From positions 17,757,839 to 17,821,838 of the forward strand of contig CM049316.1 in the NCBI GenBank assembly GCA_026874595.1: a DNA stretch of 64,000 nucleotides, written 5' to 3'. Numbering within the stretch: the first letter of the stretch is position 1; every line of letters starts with the position of its first letter. Positions 25,651 through 39,266 of this stretch are shown piece after piece. The translations under genes and the position numbers were made by a program. The DNA is from Sipunculus nudus (lineage: Eukaryota > Annelida > Sipuncula > Golfingiida > Sipunculidae). The notes below the pieces were generated by a model. That model was given only the letters and a program-made list of their open reading frames with translations, searched no databases and was not told the DNA's origin.

Positions 25651-28041
25651 AATGCAAAGTTTAACATAATAATTCAGTTTATCCGTTATTTCACCACGAG
25701 CATTACATTTAAAAGATAATATTTTTATAGAAAAAATTGTGATTGCGCTTTTGCGATATTGACTCTTTTGAAAGCGATTGAAATTTTATATCCTGATTTT
25801 GAAGAAATATAATTATCAAATGTTGAAATCTCTACAGTTTGACTACATAACGCAATGACATAAGGGAACAGTTTTTCGGGAACAGGAAATCCTTATTTTT
25901 TTGTGAAAATTGCCTCACAATGTCCCCTTTGCATTGTATATTCAAAAATTTCCCAATATGTGAGGGGGAAACCCCCTCCCATACCCTCCCCATGTACCTG
26001 TAACTAACCTTAACTACACCATGGTTCATAATTGAAAATAAAAAATATATATATTTTCATACACTAAAATATATAAAGTATAGAAAAATAATATTAATAA
26101 TAATAATATATATATATATATACTTGCATATATAACCGTTTTCATATTGCCAATACATGCATATTACCCCCCCCCCCCCCCCGTTTTCGAACTATATGTC
26201 ACTTATCGACCAGACCTCATTAAGTACGACAGACGTGAGAATTATAGTTTTTTTTCACTATACACTCAAATCATGTTGCCGTTATCCGCGTAAACTTTAT
26301 GCACGCAGCGGTTTTTTTTTTAGCAGAAGGGCATGAAACGAAATGACAATCGGAAAATCCCTCTGAGGCTGCTTAAGTTATGTTTAAGCTGCAGAGACGC
26401 ATAGGATATTTACTTTGTGCCAAAATGTATATAATCTGACTTGTAAAACAAACTATGGATTAATTTTGATTACATGAATATTGAGATATCCTTATATGCA
26501 GCCTCATGTAAAAATTAGCGGAAAATTGATACACACAATAACACACTTATAATCTTATAGTCTTATAATCTTCAAATAATAGATAATTTATGAGTTCACA
26601 GGTTGATAGGATAAGCGCAGCACCATTTTTTCATCTTCAAAATTAGTGTGTGGTACACAAAAATTGAGACGCATATAACGGTGCGTCTTTCAGGTTAACA
26701 AAACTGCATGGACAGTTTGAGAATTCCTTTGTCTAACGTGGTTTCTACAATTTAAATTGGTCGTAGATTTCGGATGTTGGCTGTGTGCGATTTATAGGCA
26801 TCTTTCGATAAAAAAAAACTAAAAAAAAAAACTGAAAACAAATAACAAAAACATTACATTTCCTTTGCTATCCGTCCTCAAATCTAATATTAGGTCACGA
26901 AGAAAATTCCAGCTGCATAAATGTCGGAAGTTTGATGAACCCTTTTTTGAAGGAAATTAATTAAGACTCGGAATACAGCTGCGTCATTAATTTTCTAGTC
27001 AAATCTGCACGCATTTGGTCACGAAAAAATGGTGTCTCAGCAAAAAATCGATGGCCATGAGGGATGATGTTCCAAAGGAAGGCACGCGAGGCAAGTCAAA
27101 TATCAGACCAAGGGGACTGCATCACTCTGTCTCGAAATGACCAGTCATATATCAATAAAAGATAAAACCTTTCAAAGTGATAAAAAGAGGGTTAAAGAAG
27201 GAAACAAACTGAGGGAATAGTTAACTGCTCCGCCAGCAGAGGATTTATAAACACCGGTCAGGAGATCCTACATACGGTCATTGTTTTAGGACGCATTCCG
27301 GGAACATCCATCATTTAACAGTCTCTTGTCGTGTTCCATAACACACTTTTTAAAAGCAGCCGGTGGCATCTTATTTTATCCTGGTGTTTTCTGTACTAGA
27401 AGGACCAGCTCTTCTATTCATGTTAATACAACCCACGAAGGATGGCTACGGAATTCATGGCACCTGTTTTACTGCATACTATCCTTCAAAGGGTTCTTTC
27501 TGATTCTTCTAGACGCTGCATTGCGTGTACAGGATATATATAAAACATTCCCCCTGGTAAGATGGGGAATTTTACAAACTTTACGCTAGCTTAAGGCAAC
27601 ATAAAATGGACTACAAATTGACTAAAATTTACAAGATGCGGAAAACGTCATACTAAATCAAGCAAGGCTTTCCTGTTAAAAGGCAGTGATATAAATATAG
27701 ACTTTCCTTGAATACCTGTGTAAATCACTGTGTTTTATTCCAAAGCCTTAATGTAAATTACTTATTTATTGTGTAACCGCCATCCAGTGATAGTAAGAAA
27801 TTCATCAGTTGCGGGGTTAAATGAATCTACACAATAGAGCACTCTCTGTTTTGTCGAACATTTATGAACTTGTTGATTTTAATGTAATATATTTATTTAC
27901 GAAAACACCAGTGTAATGCAAATAAAATAATAAACAATTCCTAAGTATAAATTTAAGGTCTAGGTTACCATCAGCCCCCCGTCCCATTGCGTGATCACAA
28001 GACGCTTTTCTCATGGTGTATTAACCACTCTTGCGTAATAT

Positions 28042-28043
<2 letters not shown>

Positions 28044-28082
<39 letters not shown>
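28044..28082. repeat. (TA)n microsatellite
   Basis: TA repeat of about 39 bases; flanking sequence is unremarkable. Confidence 0.95.
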
Positions 28083-28087
<5 letters not shown>

Positions 28088-28321
28088 AAGATACCATCCG
28101 CGGTACCTTTGTAGTTGTGTATTTGTATGAAAAATCTAAATATTTACTTATCAAGAATATTTCTTTATCATTACAAATTACATGACCTATGAAAAATAAA
28201 AGGCCTTTTCTGCCTTCACAAACAGCGAGAAGAGAATGCTTGGTCATAGAAATAATACAGAAAATCACAGTAGCCCGAATTGATTTTTACATTTAAGCAA
28301 AATATATATATTTAACTCTTG

Positions 28322-28324
<3 letters not shown>

Positions 28325-28363
<39 letters not shown>
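28325..28363. repeat. (TA)n microsatellite
   Basis: TA repeat of about 39 bases followed by TGTATATA. It lies 240 bases from the previous array. Confidence 0.95.
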
Positions 28364-28370
<7 letters not shown>

Positions 28371-29234
28371 CCAATTTATAAAATAATTTTAATTTTATGT
28401 AACGCACATTATCTGCATCAAATCTTATCATAAGTACTTTACTTTCATGTATAAATACTCCTTTAATAAGAAAAACTACTGAAGAAGTATATATTTCAAA
28501 ATACAAAATAAGAAGTATCACACCGTTTTATGAGAAACATCTAAACCTTTACTAGAGATTGTATTGGCAGTTTTTTTTTCATGCTATGTTCTGAATGATC
28601 TCCCGTGATTATGTTTTATAATGAGCGCATATTCTTCGGTGCTGTTTCATTAAAACGCTAAGACACAAAAACCAACACTAACAAGTGAGATTTTCAACCA
28701 TTGAAGCTCTCGCACAGATAGCGAAAATATATTTCACAAACCACGAACGTACGAACCGCCATGATCTGCATCAGTTGTTATATGATACATTTTTTAATGC
28801 GACTGGTGATTTGTACCTGCATAACAGTTTCATAGTCTCCCTTAACAATGTTGATGTTTTCGTAACATTTTCACTTTGCATCAAATGATTATAATTAATA
28901 TCCAAGATTCCTTGTAGCAGATGTGACTAAGGTATTAAGTTCACCAGTCCTAATTGAAAACTCCTGAATTTTTATTCTAAAACATGTCTGGTCTTCATTT
29001 AGTTTAAATTAATTAGTCTACATTCAAGTTCTTACAACACTTTCACAGTTTGAATTGCATCAATCATATTAACATGTGCTGATGGTTTAAAATATATTTA
29101 TAATGAGTATCATGTCATAGCACACGAAGGAAAGTCCACAGAATCAACAGATGCCACCGAATGGCGCAAAAAAGCAGTCCTAGAAATGAACCTTGAGCTA
29201 CACTACATTTAAGATTAACAACATCAGGTGGTGA

Positions 29235-29255
29235 ACCTCCCACTAATACTGCCTA

Positions 29256-29318
<63 letters not shown>

Positions 29319-29351
29319 ATATATATACCTCCCACTAATACTGCCTAAATA
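29235..29351. repeat. (TA)n array inside a 92 bp tandem duplication
   Basis: A 25-base sequence (ACCTCCCACT...CTAAATA) occurs identically at 29235-29259 and 29327-29351, flanking a TA repeat at about 29259-29315. The second copy runs into further TA- and TAATA-rich sequence up to about 29455. Confidence 0.92.
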
Positions 29352-31034
29352 TAATATAATATAATATTATACTATGTATACAGTTAGCTTGATTTCATGT
29401 ATTATATTGATTATAATATAATATATATATATATATTTATATATATATATATATAATTCCTTGTTAGTCCAATTAGGCGTCGTTTACAGTATGAATAAAT
29501 TTTAAATATGATTATTCTCGACAAGATATTTATATAAAGGGGTAAAAGTGTTGCAAGGTAATTCAATATGCATTAGGTCTTATATTGGAAAAAAAACCAG
29601 AGGCCGTCTAAATGATGAGGATGCTGGGCTTTTAAGAATGGGTTCTGCTGGTGATCTTGTAAAATATTGATATAAATCCGTGCCAATATTGTAATAGGAT
29701 TGGCCCATAATGTAATAGAAAAGAACCATTATTGCCAATAATGAGATAAAGCGGAACACATTGTTATAATCTGACAATACCAATATGATAATAAACACCA
29801 AAAGAAGGGAAAATGGCAAATAATGTAGTAAAAAAATTAATTCAAAGATGGATTCGAAGATTAACTTACTAATGAATGTATTTTAGATCTCTCCAGATGG
29901 AGCCTTTGATTACAAGATCTATTACAAACAGATTTGTGGTTTCAAAACAATTATTGTAATAAAAACGGCGTATATTGTAATAATAAATTGGCAATATTGT
30001 AATAACCATCAGTTACATCCTGTTTAGAGACGGCATAGACGATTAAATATTTAGGTCTGTAGTTTTCTGCATATCAGTTACTATGGTCGGCTTGGTGGAA
30101 CTACCGTCATTATACCGGATAAAGCTAAATTCTTTTCAGTTCAACGGGCATCTGTGAAAGGTATTTTCTTGACGTTAAAGAAAAACCAAATATATCCCTA
30201 CTTTCCAATGTGAAAGTTGTGTTTGAGTCACTTGATGAGTTAATCGAATAATAAGTAGAAAGTCCATAACAACACTTTCGTTACATTAAGCTACTTAACA
30301 TGAACATAAAAGCGTTCCAATAACCGAACGTCGCTGTTCCATCAGAATATCCAAAATCTGACCGATACATGACCTTTGAGGTAGCCCCGTTTTTGGACAC
30401 TACCTTCTTGGAGATAAACTTGTATTAAGCTGGTCACGAGCCTGTCATTCTAACAGAAGCTGCTAAGAAGCAGAGAATGGCTTAAGTCGAGGAAAAATAC
30501 AGCACCTCTCAGCTGAGGTCTATTCCAGAATCTAGGTCTGATGTGATAATATTGGGGCTGTCCCTGTAGTTTGCTGATCATTAAGGATGGAGTGTTTGTA
30601 CAAATTAGCCCATTGTTAACGTCTTGCTTTGCACGTATTTCCATAATATTCTAAACATGCATCATAATCTTTCACGAGAATAACAGGAAATTGAAATTCC
30701 ACATTATTTCAAAATATTTTATTTTACTTATTTATTTTTTTTTATTTATATCAAGTATTAATTCTGGTTTCTTATTTAAGGCTTGTGTGGACTGAAACAT
30801 CCTTAGCCTCTCACAGGACACAGATATTATCCGGAGGTATCATTTTAATTTTTGCCTCCATTAATATTAAAATTAACAATTTAATTCAATGTTTTTACAT
30901 TACTGCGGTATAGTATATCACCAAGGCTAGATCAATAAACAAGAAAGTGTAAAGTTGCAAAAGAATAGCCATTCTGACACCCATGCCAAATAAACTAATC
31001 TACATTGGAAAAATTCGAGGAGCAAGCGGGATCA

Positions 31035-31385
31035 TTTAATGCTAACAGGACATAGGCCGGATGAGCTTCTGCCATGGAGATGCGTCGTCCGTCTTTCTGA
31101 CCGTCCGGGATCGTTCATAATTCACTAAAAATGCTTCCTCTGCTTTATTTCCTGACCGATTTTTATTTTGTATGTTTTATCTAATTGATTATGTAATTTT
31201 ATACACACTTTTTAATGAAAAAAATGCATCTTCTCCTTTATTTCTTAACTGATCTTGATTTTGGTATTTAATGGCGCTGGATGTTGATTTTTAAATCTCA
31301 CTGATTACCACAACTTTCTACTTTATTTCTTGACCAATATTGTCTTATTTGCCGTGGAGCCATCTTCTAAAATTTTACACAGAAT
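31035..31385. repeat. Imperfect repeat with ~90 bp periodicity
   Basis: After a GGATGAGCTTCTGCC...CGTCGTCCGTC start, three related segments follow: CTCTGCTTTATTTCCTGACC (around 31139), CTCCTTTATTTCTTAACTGA (around 31234) and CTACTTTATTTCTTGACCAA (around 31318). The spacing is about 95 and 85 bases. It resembles diverged interspersed repeats of mollusc genomes, but I cannot name a family. Confidence 0.5.
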
Positions 31386-32284
31386 TTTGAACCTGCAGGT
31401 GGCGATCCGAGATACCAACTTTCTGTCATGAAACGTTCATCACATGCACTCGGGGAAAATTCCTAACTTTTATGTTGCGGGGCTGCCGGATAAGCGTAAC
31501 GTCATTGACGATCTGTTTTAACATACAAGTCGAAACAAAATAAGTGGAATTTCGCCAAACTGCAAGAAGATAAATATGTGTACTTTAAATGGTCAATTTT
31601 CAGGACACACATGAATAGCTCGACGCGGTAAAAAGCAGAATTACCTGTTAGCATCACTAAAAAACCGGATTATTTTGACACGTGGTCTTATCCCCATATA
31701 AGTAAGAAAAAAAGTAAGAAATATGTCTCACTCAGCAAATAAACACTGGGCGTCAACCTGAAGAGAAAGCAAGTATCGATGTTCCTCCAAGATGATTAGT
31801 CCCATGTGGACCGGAGCCGGAAAGTGTTGGAAATACATCCGGTGTCTCAGCGATGATTGACGTTCATGTTTACGGGAAATTACTTCCATTTCTCTTTCTT
31901 CTGGGTCGCTTTATGATCGAGCACAGATTTATCTGTCCCTAACCACTCAGAAGACAATCTGTATATTCAGACAGCTTTCCAAGTCACGTATTCCCTTTAT
32001 ATCTAATCTCCCGTGTAGAATCACTCCCGAGGGTTCGTTACAAGAGATTCCAGGTCATCTTCATGCGACCATGTTAAAGTGAATTTCCTAATCCAATCTT
32101 CCCAGTGATATTGTGATACTTCTATGGTATTTACTGCGGCATATTTAAGATGTTACCCTTCCTAGAACACTATCTCTATTAAGCCGTAAACCGTCACTGA
32201 TCACGCTGTGTTACAGTCCATTACACGTGTCGTCGTTATTATCAAATATGTTTAAATGAATAACAGTAGAGTCAACAGTACAAT

Positions 32285-32337
<53 letters not shown>

Positions 32338-33777
32338 GTTATTACTTATATGATTAAAATCCTATTTTAAATGGTTATATGTGTTATGATTTTTTTAAAA
32401 ATAGTTTGAATTGGTGTAGTTAAACGGATGCATTACGGATAAATTACGGATAGTCAGGATCTAATTACATTAAGAAGGCCTGAAAGAAATTTTAAAGTTT
32501 TATTGATAAACGCCCACATTTATACCAACGGAAGCCACATACTACTCAATTTCCATGGTGATAATGCATAGCCAGAATTTTCATTTTTAATGGGGTGTTG
32601 TATGACCATAAAAAGGCGTTTCGACTATTCAGTGCAACCATTAAATTAAAATCAAACTAAAAATGGGTTTTGATAGTTTTAGTTTTGTGCTGCATTCAGG
32701 ACTGCTGCGCAGCGTGCTGTTTGTAAAATTTATTAGCATCACATGATTAGTTGATGAATTCTCCTAATGATTCGCATAGTGGACGGACTCAATGCCTCAA
32801 ATGAAAATGGGCTCCAAGGTCCGTATATTCAACACTAATCATTGTAGAGATTACAAAACTGTAAGCTTTCTGTATAAATTTCCATGGTAGGATAAATATC
32901 AGCAATACATTTATCCAATTACAAGACACATATATATTTCATTTTATACATCGGTAAAATAGTGTAAATATTGCCATGCCCCTGTTTAAGTTTAATTTTG
33001 CTGCATGCTAGATATGAAAAGGTTCTTCTGTAGAGCATGAAATTAAACAAATAACGTCACCAGTAGCTTATTTTCTGTGGCACACAAGGTAACTTTATAA
33101 ACAAATTAAGTTGCATTACGTAATTATGTGTTCATTGAATAACATAATCCCATGGGATTTATGCCTGAATGCTCACAATTAACTGTTTAACCTGTTATTA
33201 AAGCAAATTAGCCTGAACGTTCAAGATGTGGTTCCCGGTGCGGTTTTTTAATGACACGTTGCCTGGATGAACAAAGCCATATCGGTTGATTTGTTGAATA
33301 AGGGAAGCACAGGTCAGTAACGTTTATTGGATCATTTAATTACCGTGGCTAAACATCCGTAAACTGCCAGGCTTCTCTAACATTGCTGAATATTAAAGAA
33401 TCAATGAGCGCTAATGAAGATGTTACCAGCATACAACCACTCCCATCCCAATAATATTTGTCTGCGAGTGATATCTGGGGCAAATAGCTGCCAGTATTGT
33501 GGATAATATTTGTCAAAATGTCATTAATGCGACTTTGTTATTTATCTAAATATAATGTACAAAAGGGATCACGGTTATATTCCCGATGCAGCCATACAAA
33601 CATTCTATTGTATTGCAAAGCTCGTTAGGGAAACAAATATTCATCTGAAAATAGCCTGAAACCACAATCTTTTTCTCTACCAGGATCCTGTTAAAATTAA
33701 ACTTTGTGTAACATGAAATTAAACGTGTCTCCATGGTCGAATCATAGGTGAGCTTAGATGGCTGAAACAAAAGAAAC
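31386..33777. other. No gene seen
   Basis: Somewhat less A+T-rich between 31400 and 32230, but without a convincing frame. One (TA)n array lies at 32290-32333. Confidence 0.5.
32290..32333. repeat. (TA)n microsatellite
   Basis: TA repeat of about 44 bases; no recognisable element attached. Confidence 0.95.
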
Positions 33778-34067
33778 ATGTAACAGAGAGAGATGGAAAG
33801 AAATAGAGAGAGACAGACAGAGAGATAGCGAGAGAGAGAGAGTGAGAGAGAGAGATACATGGACTGAGAGAAAGCGGGAGAGAAAGATAGAGCCTAAGAG
33901 AGCCAGAGAAAGCGAGAGCCAGAGAGAGAGAGAGAGAGAAAAAGAGAGAGGGAGAGAGATAAAGAGAGAGAGAGCTTGAGAAAGAGAAAAACAAATTGAA
34001 AGCAAGAGAGAAAGAAAATGAACAAAGGGAACAAGAGAGAAAGACAGTGAAAGAGAAAGCAAGAACA

Positions 34068-34098
<31 letters not shown>

Positions 34099-34283
34099 CA
34101 GAGACAGAGAGAGGATCTGACAGAGAGATTGACAGACAGGGAGCGAGAGAACGACATAGAAAGAGAGAGAGAAAGAGAGAGAGGGGGCAGAGAGACAGAG
34201 AGAGACAGAAAGAGAGTGCCAGAGAGACGAGAGAGAGTGAGAGAGAGTGAGTGAGAGATAGTGAGAGAAAGCGAGAAAGACAT

Positions 34284-34315
<32 letters not shown>

Positions 34316-34759
34316 TACGACAGAAGGAGAGCAAGAGAGAGAGAGGGAGGAACAGAGAGAGAGACAGAGAGAATCTGAGAGGGAGAGTGAGTTACAGACA
34401 GACAGCGAGAGAGCGACAGAGAGAAGGAGAGAAATAGAGAGATGAGCGTGAGAAAGAGAGAGCGAAGAATAAAAAGCGAGAGAGAGCGGGAGACATTGAG
34501 AGAAAGACAGAGGGAGAGCCTGAGAGAGAGAACGAGAGAAAGACAGAGAGACAGGAATAGAGAGAAGCCTGAGATAGAGAGAGACATGGGGAGAGACAGA
34601 GAGAAAGACAGGGGGAGACAAAAAACAATAGAGAGCCTGAGATAAAGAGATGGTAAGTGGGAATATGAGAGAGAGAGAGAGAGAGAGAGAAAGAAAGAGA
34701 GAGAGAGACAGAAAGAGACAGAGACAGAGAGAAAGAGAGAGATATATAGGTAGATAGAT

Positions 34760-34798
<39 letters not shown>

Positions 34799-34906
34799 GT
34801 GAGAATGAGAAAAAAAAAGAGAAAGAGAGAGAGAGCAAGAGAGAATGAGAAAAAAAGAGGGGAGGCGGGAAGCGAGAGAAGGCGAGAGAGACAGAAAGAG
34901 ACAAAG

Positions 34907-34970
<64 letters not shown>

Positions 34971-34975
34971 TTGAC
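33778..34975. repeat. 1.2 kb purine tract (GAGA/GACA-rich) with an internal (TA)n
   Basis: The plus strand is overwhelmingly G and A for about 1.2 kb, in degenerate GAGA, GACAGA, AAAGAG and GCGAGA words, with pure (GA)n runs near 34073-34090, 34296-34313, 34669-34690 and 34940-34968. A (TA)n array sits at 34908-34939. The strand asymmetry opens Ser/Leu-only frames on the minus strand (up to 441 codons) and Arg/Glu-only frames on the plus strand. None has a real protein signature, and three overlapping frames on one strand are open at once, which points to composition. Such mirror-symmetric purine tracts can form triplex DNA. Confidence 0.95.
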
Positions 34976-35361
34976 AACCCGACTGAATAGGCACTGATAA
35001 CTGGGCTGGTAAGACTACGTGAATCTCGATCCAAGTAATATCGAGGAATGTATCGCAGTGGGCTTCCATCATGTTTCATTCATATTGTGGTGAATAGCCC
35101 TTTTTCTATACATTAGAGGCTATGAATGATGAATTATCACAAAAGCGTGCATATGAACTCATAACCCAAACTGAATTTCGTCACTATGATAGTGAGTTGT
35201 TTCCTGTATCGCGTAGAACTTGTCTGCGTCCAGTCACCCGTGCGAGCCATGCTTAATTTTATTCATGCGGTCAGAAATTCAATAAAATGCGGAGGCGTTT
35301 ACATATATACTGAGTTTAAACGGAACTTTTCTCGGTCATGTTTGGTATTGATAAAAAGTAT

Positions 35362-35363
<2 letters not shown>

Positions 35364-35398
<35 letters not shown>
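35364..35398. repeat. (GA)n microsatellite
   Basis: Short GA repeat about 400 bases beyond the large purine tract. It gives the Arg-Glu run in the frame at 35186-35467, which is otherwise unrecognised. Confidence 0.92.
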
Positions 35399-35399
<1 letters not shown>

Positions 35400-35480
35400 C
35401 ACGATACCGGAATTCAACACTACTGTGTATTGAGTACGTAAACATCCAAGTTCACAATGAACTATAGTCTAATTTTTTTT

Positions 35481-36025
35481 ATCTCACTTTGCTGCGACAG
35501 CTTGCGACTAGTTGAAGACACGACAATTGCGAGAAAATACGCGAATTAGCGACAATTTTCACTTGCTATCACACTGAGTCATATTTACGACATGTTTGTG
35601 AATTTTGTTTGAAATTTTGTTTTGCGAGTTTTTTTTAACATGTTAGCGACACTTTGCGAATCACGCGAGGAAACTGAGAACCGCCGCGAATGTTTTACGA
35701 CTCTTTTTGAGACTCTCTCGCGAATTAATTCGGAATTTGTCGCAATGCTGTCGCAGCCCAGTGAGATACAGGCTTTCGGCTAGAGTTCGTATACCCGTCG
35801 TGCGAGTGTCGTGCGATGTTCTCAAGACAAACACACGTCATTTGTGAAATACTCGCACGGCAATTCGAGACTAGAATGTCAGATTCTCATTTTTATCTCC
35901 AAATATTCGCAATGTAGTTCCATAGGTCGCAAAACCCTCTCAATGTTGTCTCGCAGTTCTCACAATTCCTGACTCGCAGAAACTGACTTGAGAATAGTTC
36001 GAGACATGTTTGGGACGGGCTTTAC
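35481..36025. mobile_element. CpG-richer element with inverted ends
   Basis: ATCTCACTTTGCTGCGACAGC (35481-35501) is matched in reverse orientation by GCTGTCGCAGCCCAGTGAGAT (35747-35767), and the match extends inward to GCGAC. The interior is full of GCGA, TCGC and GCGAC words, far richer in CpG than its surroundings. The same style continues to about 36025, with a second inverted pair (GTGCGAGT near 35810, ACTCGCAC near 35851), so the element may be larger than the 287 bp between the clear ends. Target duplication not evident. Superfamily unknown. Confidence 0.55.
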
Positions 36026-36822
36026 CTAACATCACAAATATATGGTTGCACATTGACCAATTAGTTATTATATTCTAAGCGATAGGCCTACACTGGGAGG
36101 AATACTAAGGGATGGTCATTTCAAAAAGAAGTGTTTAATGCAAGAATTGATGTGTATTCAGCATCAACAGATGTAAATAATATAAAATAATAACTTGATA
36201 CAACAATAGAAATTTCATCGTGTAATTATCAGGAAAATTTGTTTTTGGAAAAGTTGCGATCATCAATATATACGTATGATTAGACTTGTAGCATGTCGTT
36301 CGGCAAAACTGAAATTTCCATGACAATTTTGTGGGTGCCAGTTTGTGAATCACCATTTAATCTAGCTAGAATCGGAGAGAAAATAAATGTTGTATGATGA
36401 ATTTAGAGTAGAGTGGAAAGTCACGACACTCATCAATATAATTTATAGAGTAAAGAAGAAAATGTTAAGCTAGCATTTGCAATGGCATTTAGAGAAGCCA
36501 ACGTTATTTACGCTGAGGAGAAAGGCAATATATGATCGTTTTTGTTATTTGAGGTAATTAAAGATTCAGCCACAAAGTACTCGAGGAAATCAAGACATAT
36601 AAATACGTTTTCTATATTAAATGAAAGTAAAATTGATAAAAAGAGAGAGTAAAACGATAAATGAATCATGTTTCACCTTTGGACTGACCTGCTACGTGCC
36701 GAGGTACCGTCAGATACTTTGTAGACATGACGGTGAAATGGAATTTTCAAGTTTTAGATTTGTACGTGTTGATTTTAATTTCCTTTTGATAGTGAAATAA
36801 TGTGCAGAAGAAATACAAAAGA

Positions 36823-36843
36823 ATATATATATATATATATATA

Positions 36844-36880
<37 letters not shown>
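36823..36880. repeat. (TA)n microsatellite, interrupted
   Basis: Two TA runs separated by a single GA step at about 36845. Confidence 0.95.
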
Positions 36881-36882
<2 letters not shown>

Positions 36883-37339
36883 TGCAATTTTATCAACCAA
36901 CGGGGTACACTTATTATTTTAAAAAGTGAATGGAGTTTAGAAAAATATTTTGTGAATATATTTTTTGTTTGTTTTAGAAACAATGGGGACTGTCGGTCCT
37001 TGCAATTTTTATTTGATGAATCGGTTACAGTTATTTGCTATACTTGATAACAATTTTTCTTTGGAATATATATGATAAAATGTTAAGTGCCTAAGAATAT
37101 GTGTGTCCTTAAAATCAAGTTTTGCAGATAATGGTGAAACGTTACTTGAATAAAAAAACATTTTGATAAACTTGCATTTAAAAATATTGAAACATTAGTC
37201 ACACGTTTCGTTTTAATTATTAAAATTCACCATTTAAAATGCTCACATATAATTAAATCAAATATAATATAATCTTTATCGAATACCCTAATTTTACATA
37301 ACATTTTTGTGTTGAATATGGAAATAAATCAAAACTGTG

Positions 37340-37342
<3 letters not shown>

Positions 37343-37398
<56 letters not shown>
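37343..37398. repeat. (TA)n microsatellite
   Basis: TA repeat of about 56 bases, followed by CACACA and a second short TA run near 37417-37432. Confidence 0.95.
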
Positions 37399-37405
<7 letters not shown>

Positions 37406-39266
37406 TTATATTTAATATATATATATATATATTTGAATTAATTTAATTGGAATTGATTGTTAATTTTATAACGTGAAAATATTAAGAGATACATTACCCG
37501 GATATTTTATAAACGAAAGGTTTTTGGATTTTTAATGTTTTAATGGAATGTTTTAGGTAAAGAGTACTAGAAAATAAGTCCCCAACATAAATTAGATTAA
37601 AGGAATTAAAAGTGATAGGCAAGAGAGTCATGCATCATGTTTGTTTGATTATAAAATATATTGCGGTAATAAAATTTGCTTTTTGCACAATTGTCAGAGT
37701 TACACATTTGTTTTCATTGGAGGCGACAAGACAGAGGCCCTCTCCCATGATATTTTAACATAACAAAATGCCTGGTGGATTTTATTTGTATTCCGATTAC
37801 TTCATCTGATCATTTAATCTTCTAAACATTCCTGAAGTAGTAAAACACATTCATACCTGTGTATAAATTAGCATGTTATGTAAAGAGGGCTCAATTTTTG
37901 CGATGGTACTATGTTAAATTTTAAATTTTGTATTTAGCGTGAAACTGGATTTCATGCGACTTTCAGGCACTTGATAAAAGTTGAGTTAACTAGATGAAAT
38001 GCATTTTATTTTATTTTTTTTTATTTGACAGGATTTATTTTGAGATTGGAATATTTTTCTGTTGTTCTTACTTTACTTTTCAATTTTTAATAAGTCCACA
38101 TCTTCACAGTAGATATCGTTATTTAATATATTTCCAAAAAGACCCAAAGGATACTTTTACTTAATCTATTCTTTTTAACTGAGTTGACTTTAACTCTTAA
38201 CATAATTTATATAGTGTTGGGTATCTACTGATTATCCGTCCAACTGTTTAAGTATTAAATAGCAAATATGAAATTTGGATAAGTTACCGCTAAAAGATTA
38301 TCTCCTCAGCAATTGTGGAGGATAATAATTATATAAATAATTATAATTATTATTCAAAAAAAGTCCAACGAATATCCACAAATATATATCTTTGACATAC
38401 AAGGAGTCTCCGTAGTTCAAAAACCATGTTGCTCCAACATTAATTTCATAATCTTGGTCCAGCATGGAAAAGTATAAGAAAGGAGCGGTTAAATGAATTG
38501 CGCTAAAATGTAAAGTGTAGCTCTTTTAATTTGATTTAATTTGTCGCAGACATGTAGGGGATTGATAAACGTTGTATATGTTTCGAAGAACTAAAAAAAA
38601 ACATATTTAATCTCCAATATTCTTTACCAGTCAAGGTAAAATTGCCATTCATTTGGAAATATGAGAGGACCTCTTTCACCTTCATATTTCCCAGCCACAG
38701 AAAAACGACACGTTCATCTATATAACCGCTTTGGATTTTTTTGCTTCAAAAAACACTAACACACGAAGGTGTAAATAAATGGCAGTTTAAATTTCTGAAA
38801 ATAGTTTTGCTTAAAATAAGTGCAGTTGCCTAGGTTAGACCAATCCGGGGATTCCGAATTTCAAATACACAAAGAGATAAATAAGGCCACACAAAACCCC
38901 GCAAAAACAACTCATGAATCTATCTACATACAAACTTCATGTTCAATAAGCCTATTCCTTTTTTTCAAATTATCCACAAGTCGTGGTTAATTAAAATCAT
39001 TATTTGGATTATAAAACAATTCATTTTCCTTTTATCAAATGCTGCGTTTAATTATTTTGAATATCTACGGTGCATGCTGTATTTTCATTTGCTTATTGTA
39101 AGTATTGTCAGTAATATATACCTTTATTTTTTATGAACATTCATGAGAATTGTGTTGATTTTTTATTTAATTTTTTTCTAACATAATTAAATTTCAGTTG
39201 TCACAATGCCCTGACTTAGAATATCCTTAGTCAGTCATCCAAAATTCACAAAATACCTCAAACTTA

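Larger units (their letters stand above)
25660..31034. other. Gene-free stretch with microsatellites
   Basis: Only short unrecognised frames. It holds a 16-base C-run (26167-26182), three (TA)n arrays and a 92 bp duplication (listed separately). A CAATATTGTAATA motif occurs near 29688 and 29992, with related copies between. No splice-bounded coding exon is recognisable. Confidence 0.55.
36026..39266. other. Very A+T-rich stretch, no gene seen
   Basis: Frames are short and of biased composition. Two (TA)n arrays lie within it. A short foldback AATAATTATA...TATAATTATTATT lies near 38322-38354. Confidence 0.55.

Noticed and set aside
33754-35079. A 441-codon minus-strand frame (and 300-, 226- and 146-codon companions) of Ser/Leu
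   Set aside because: It translates the opposite strand of a purine tract. Several overlapping frames are open together, with no domain and no normal composition.
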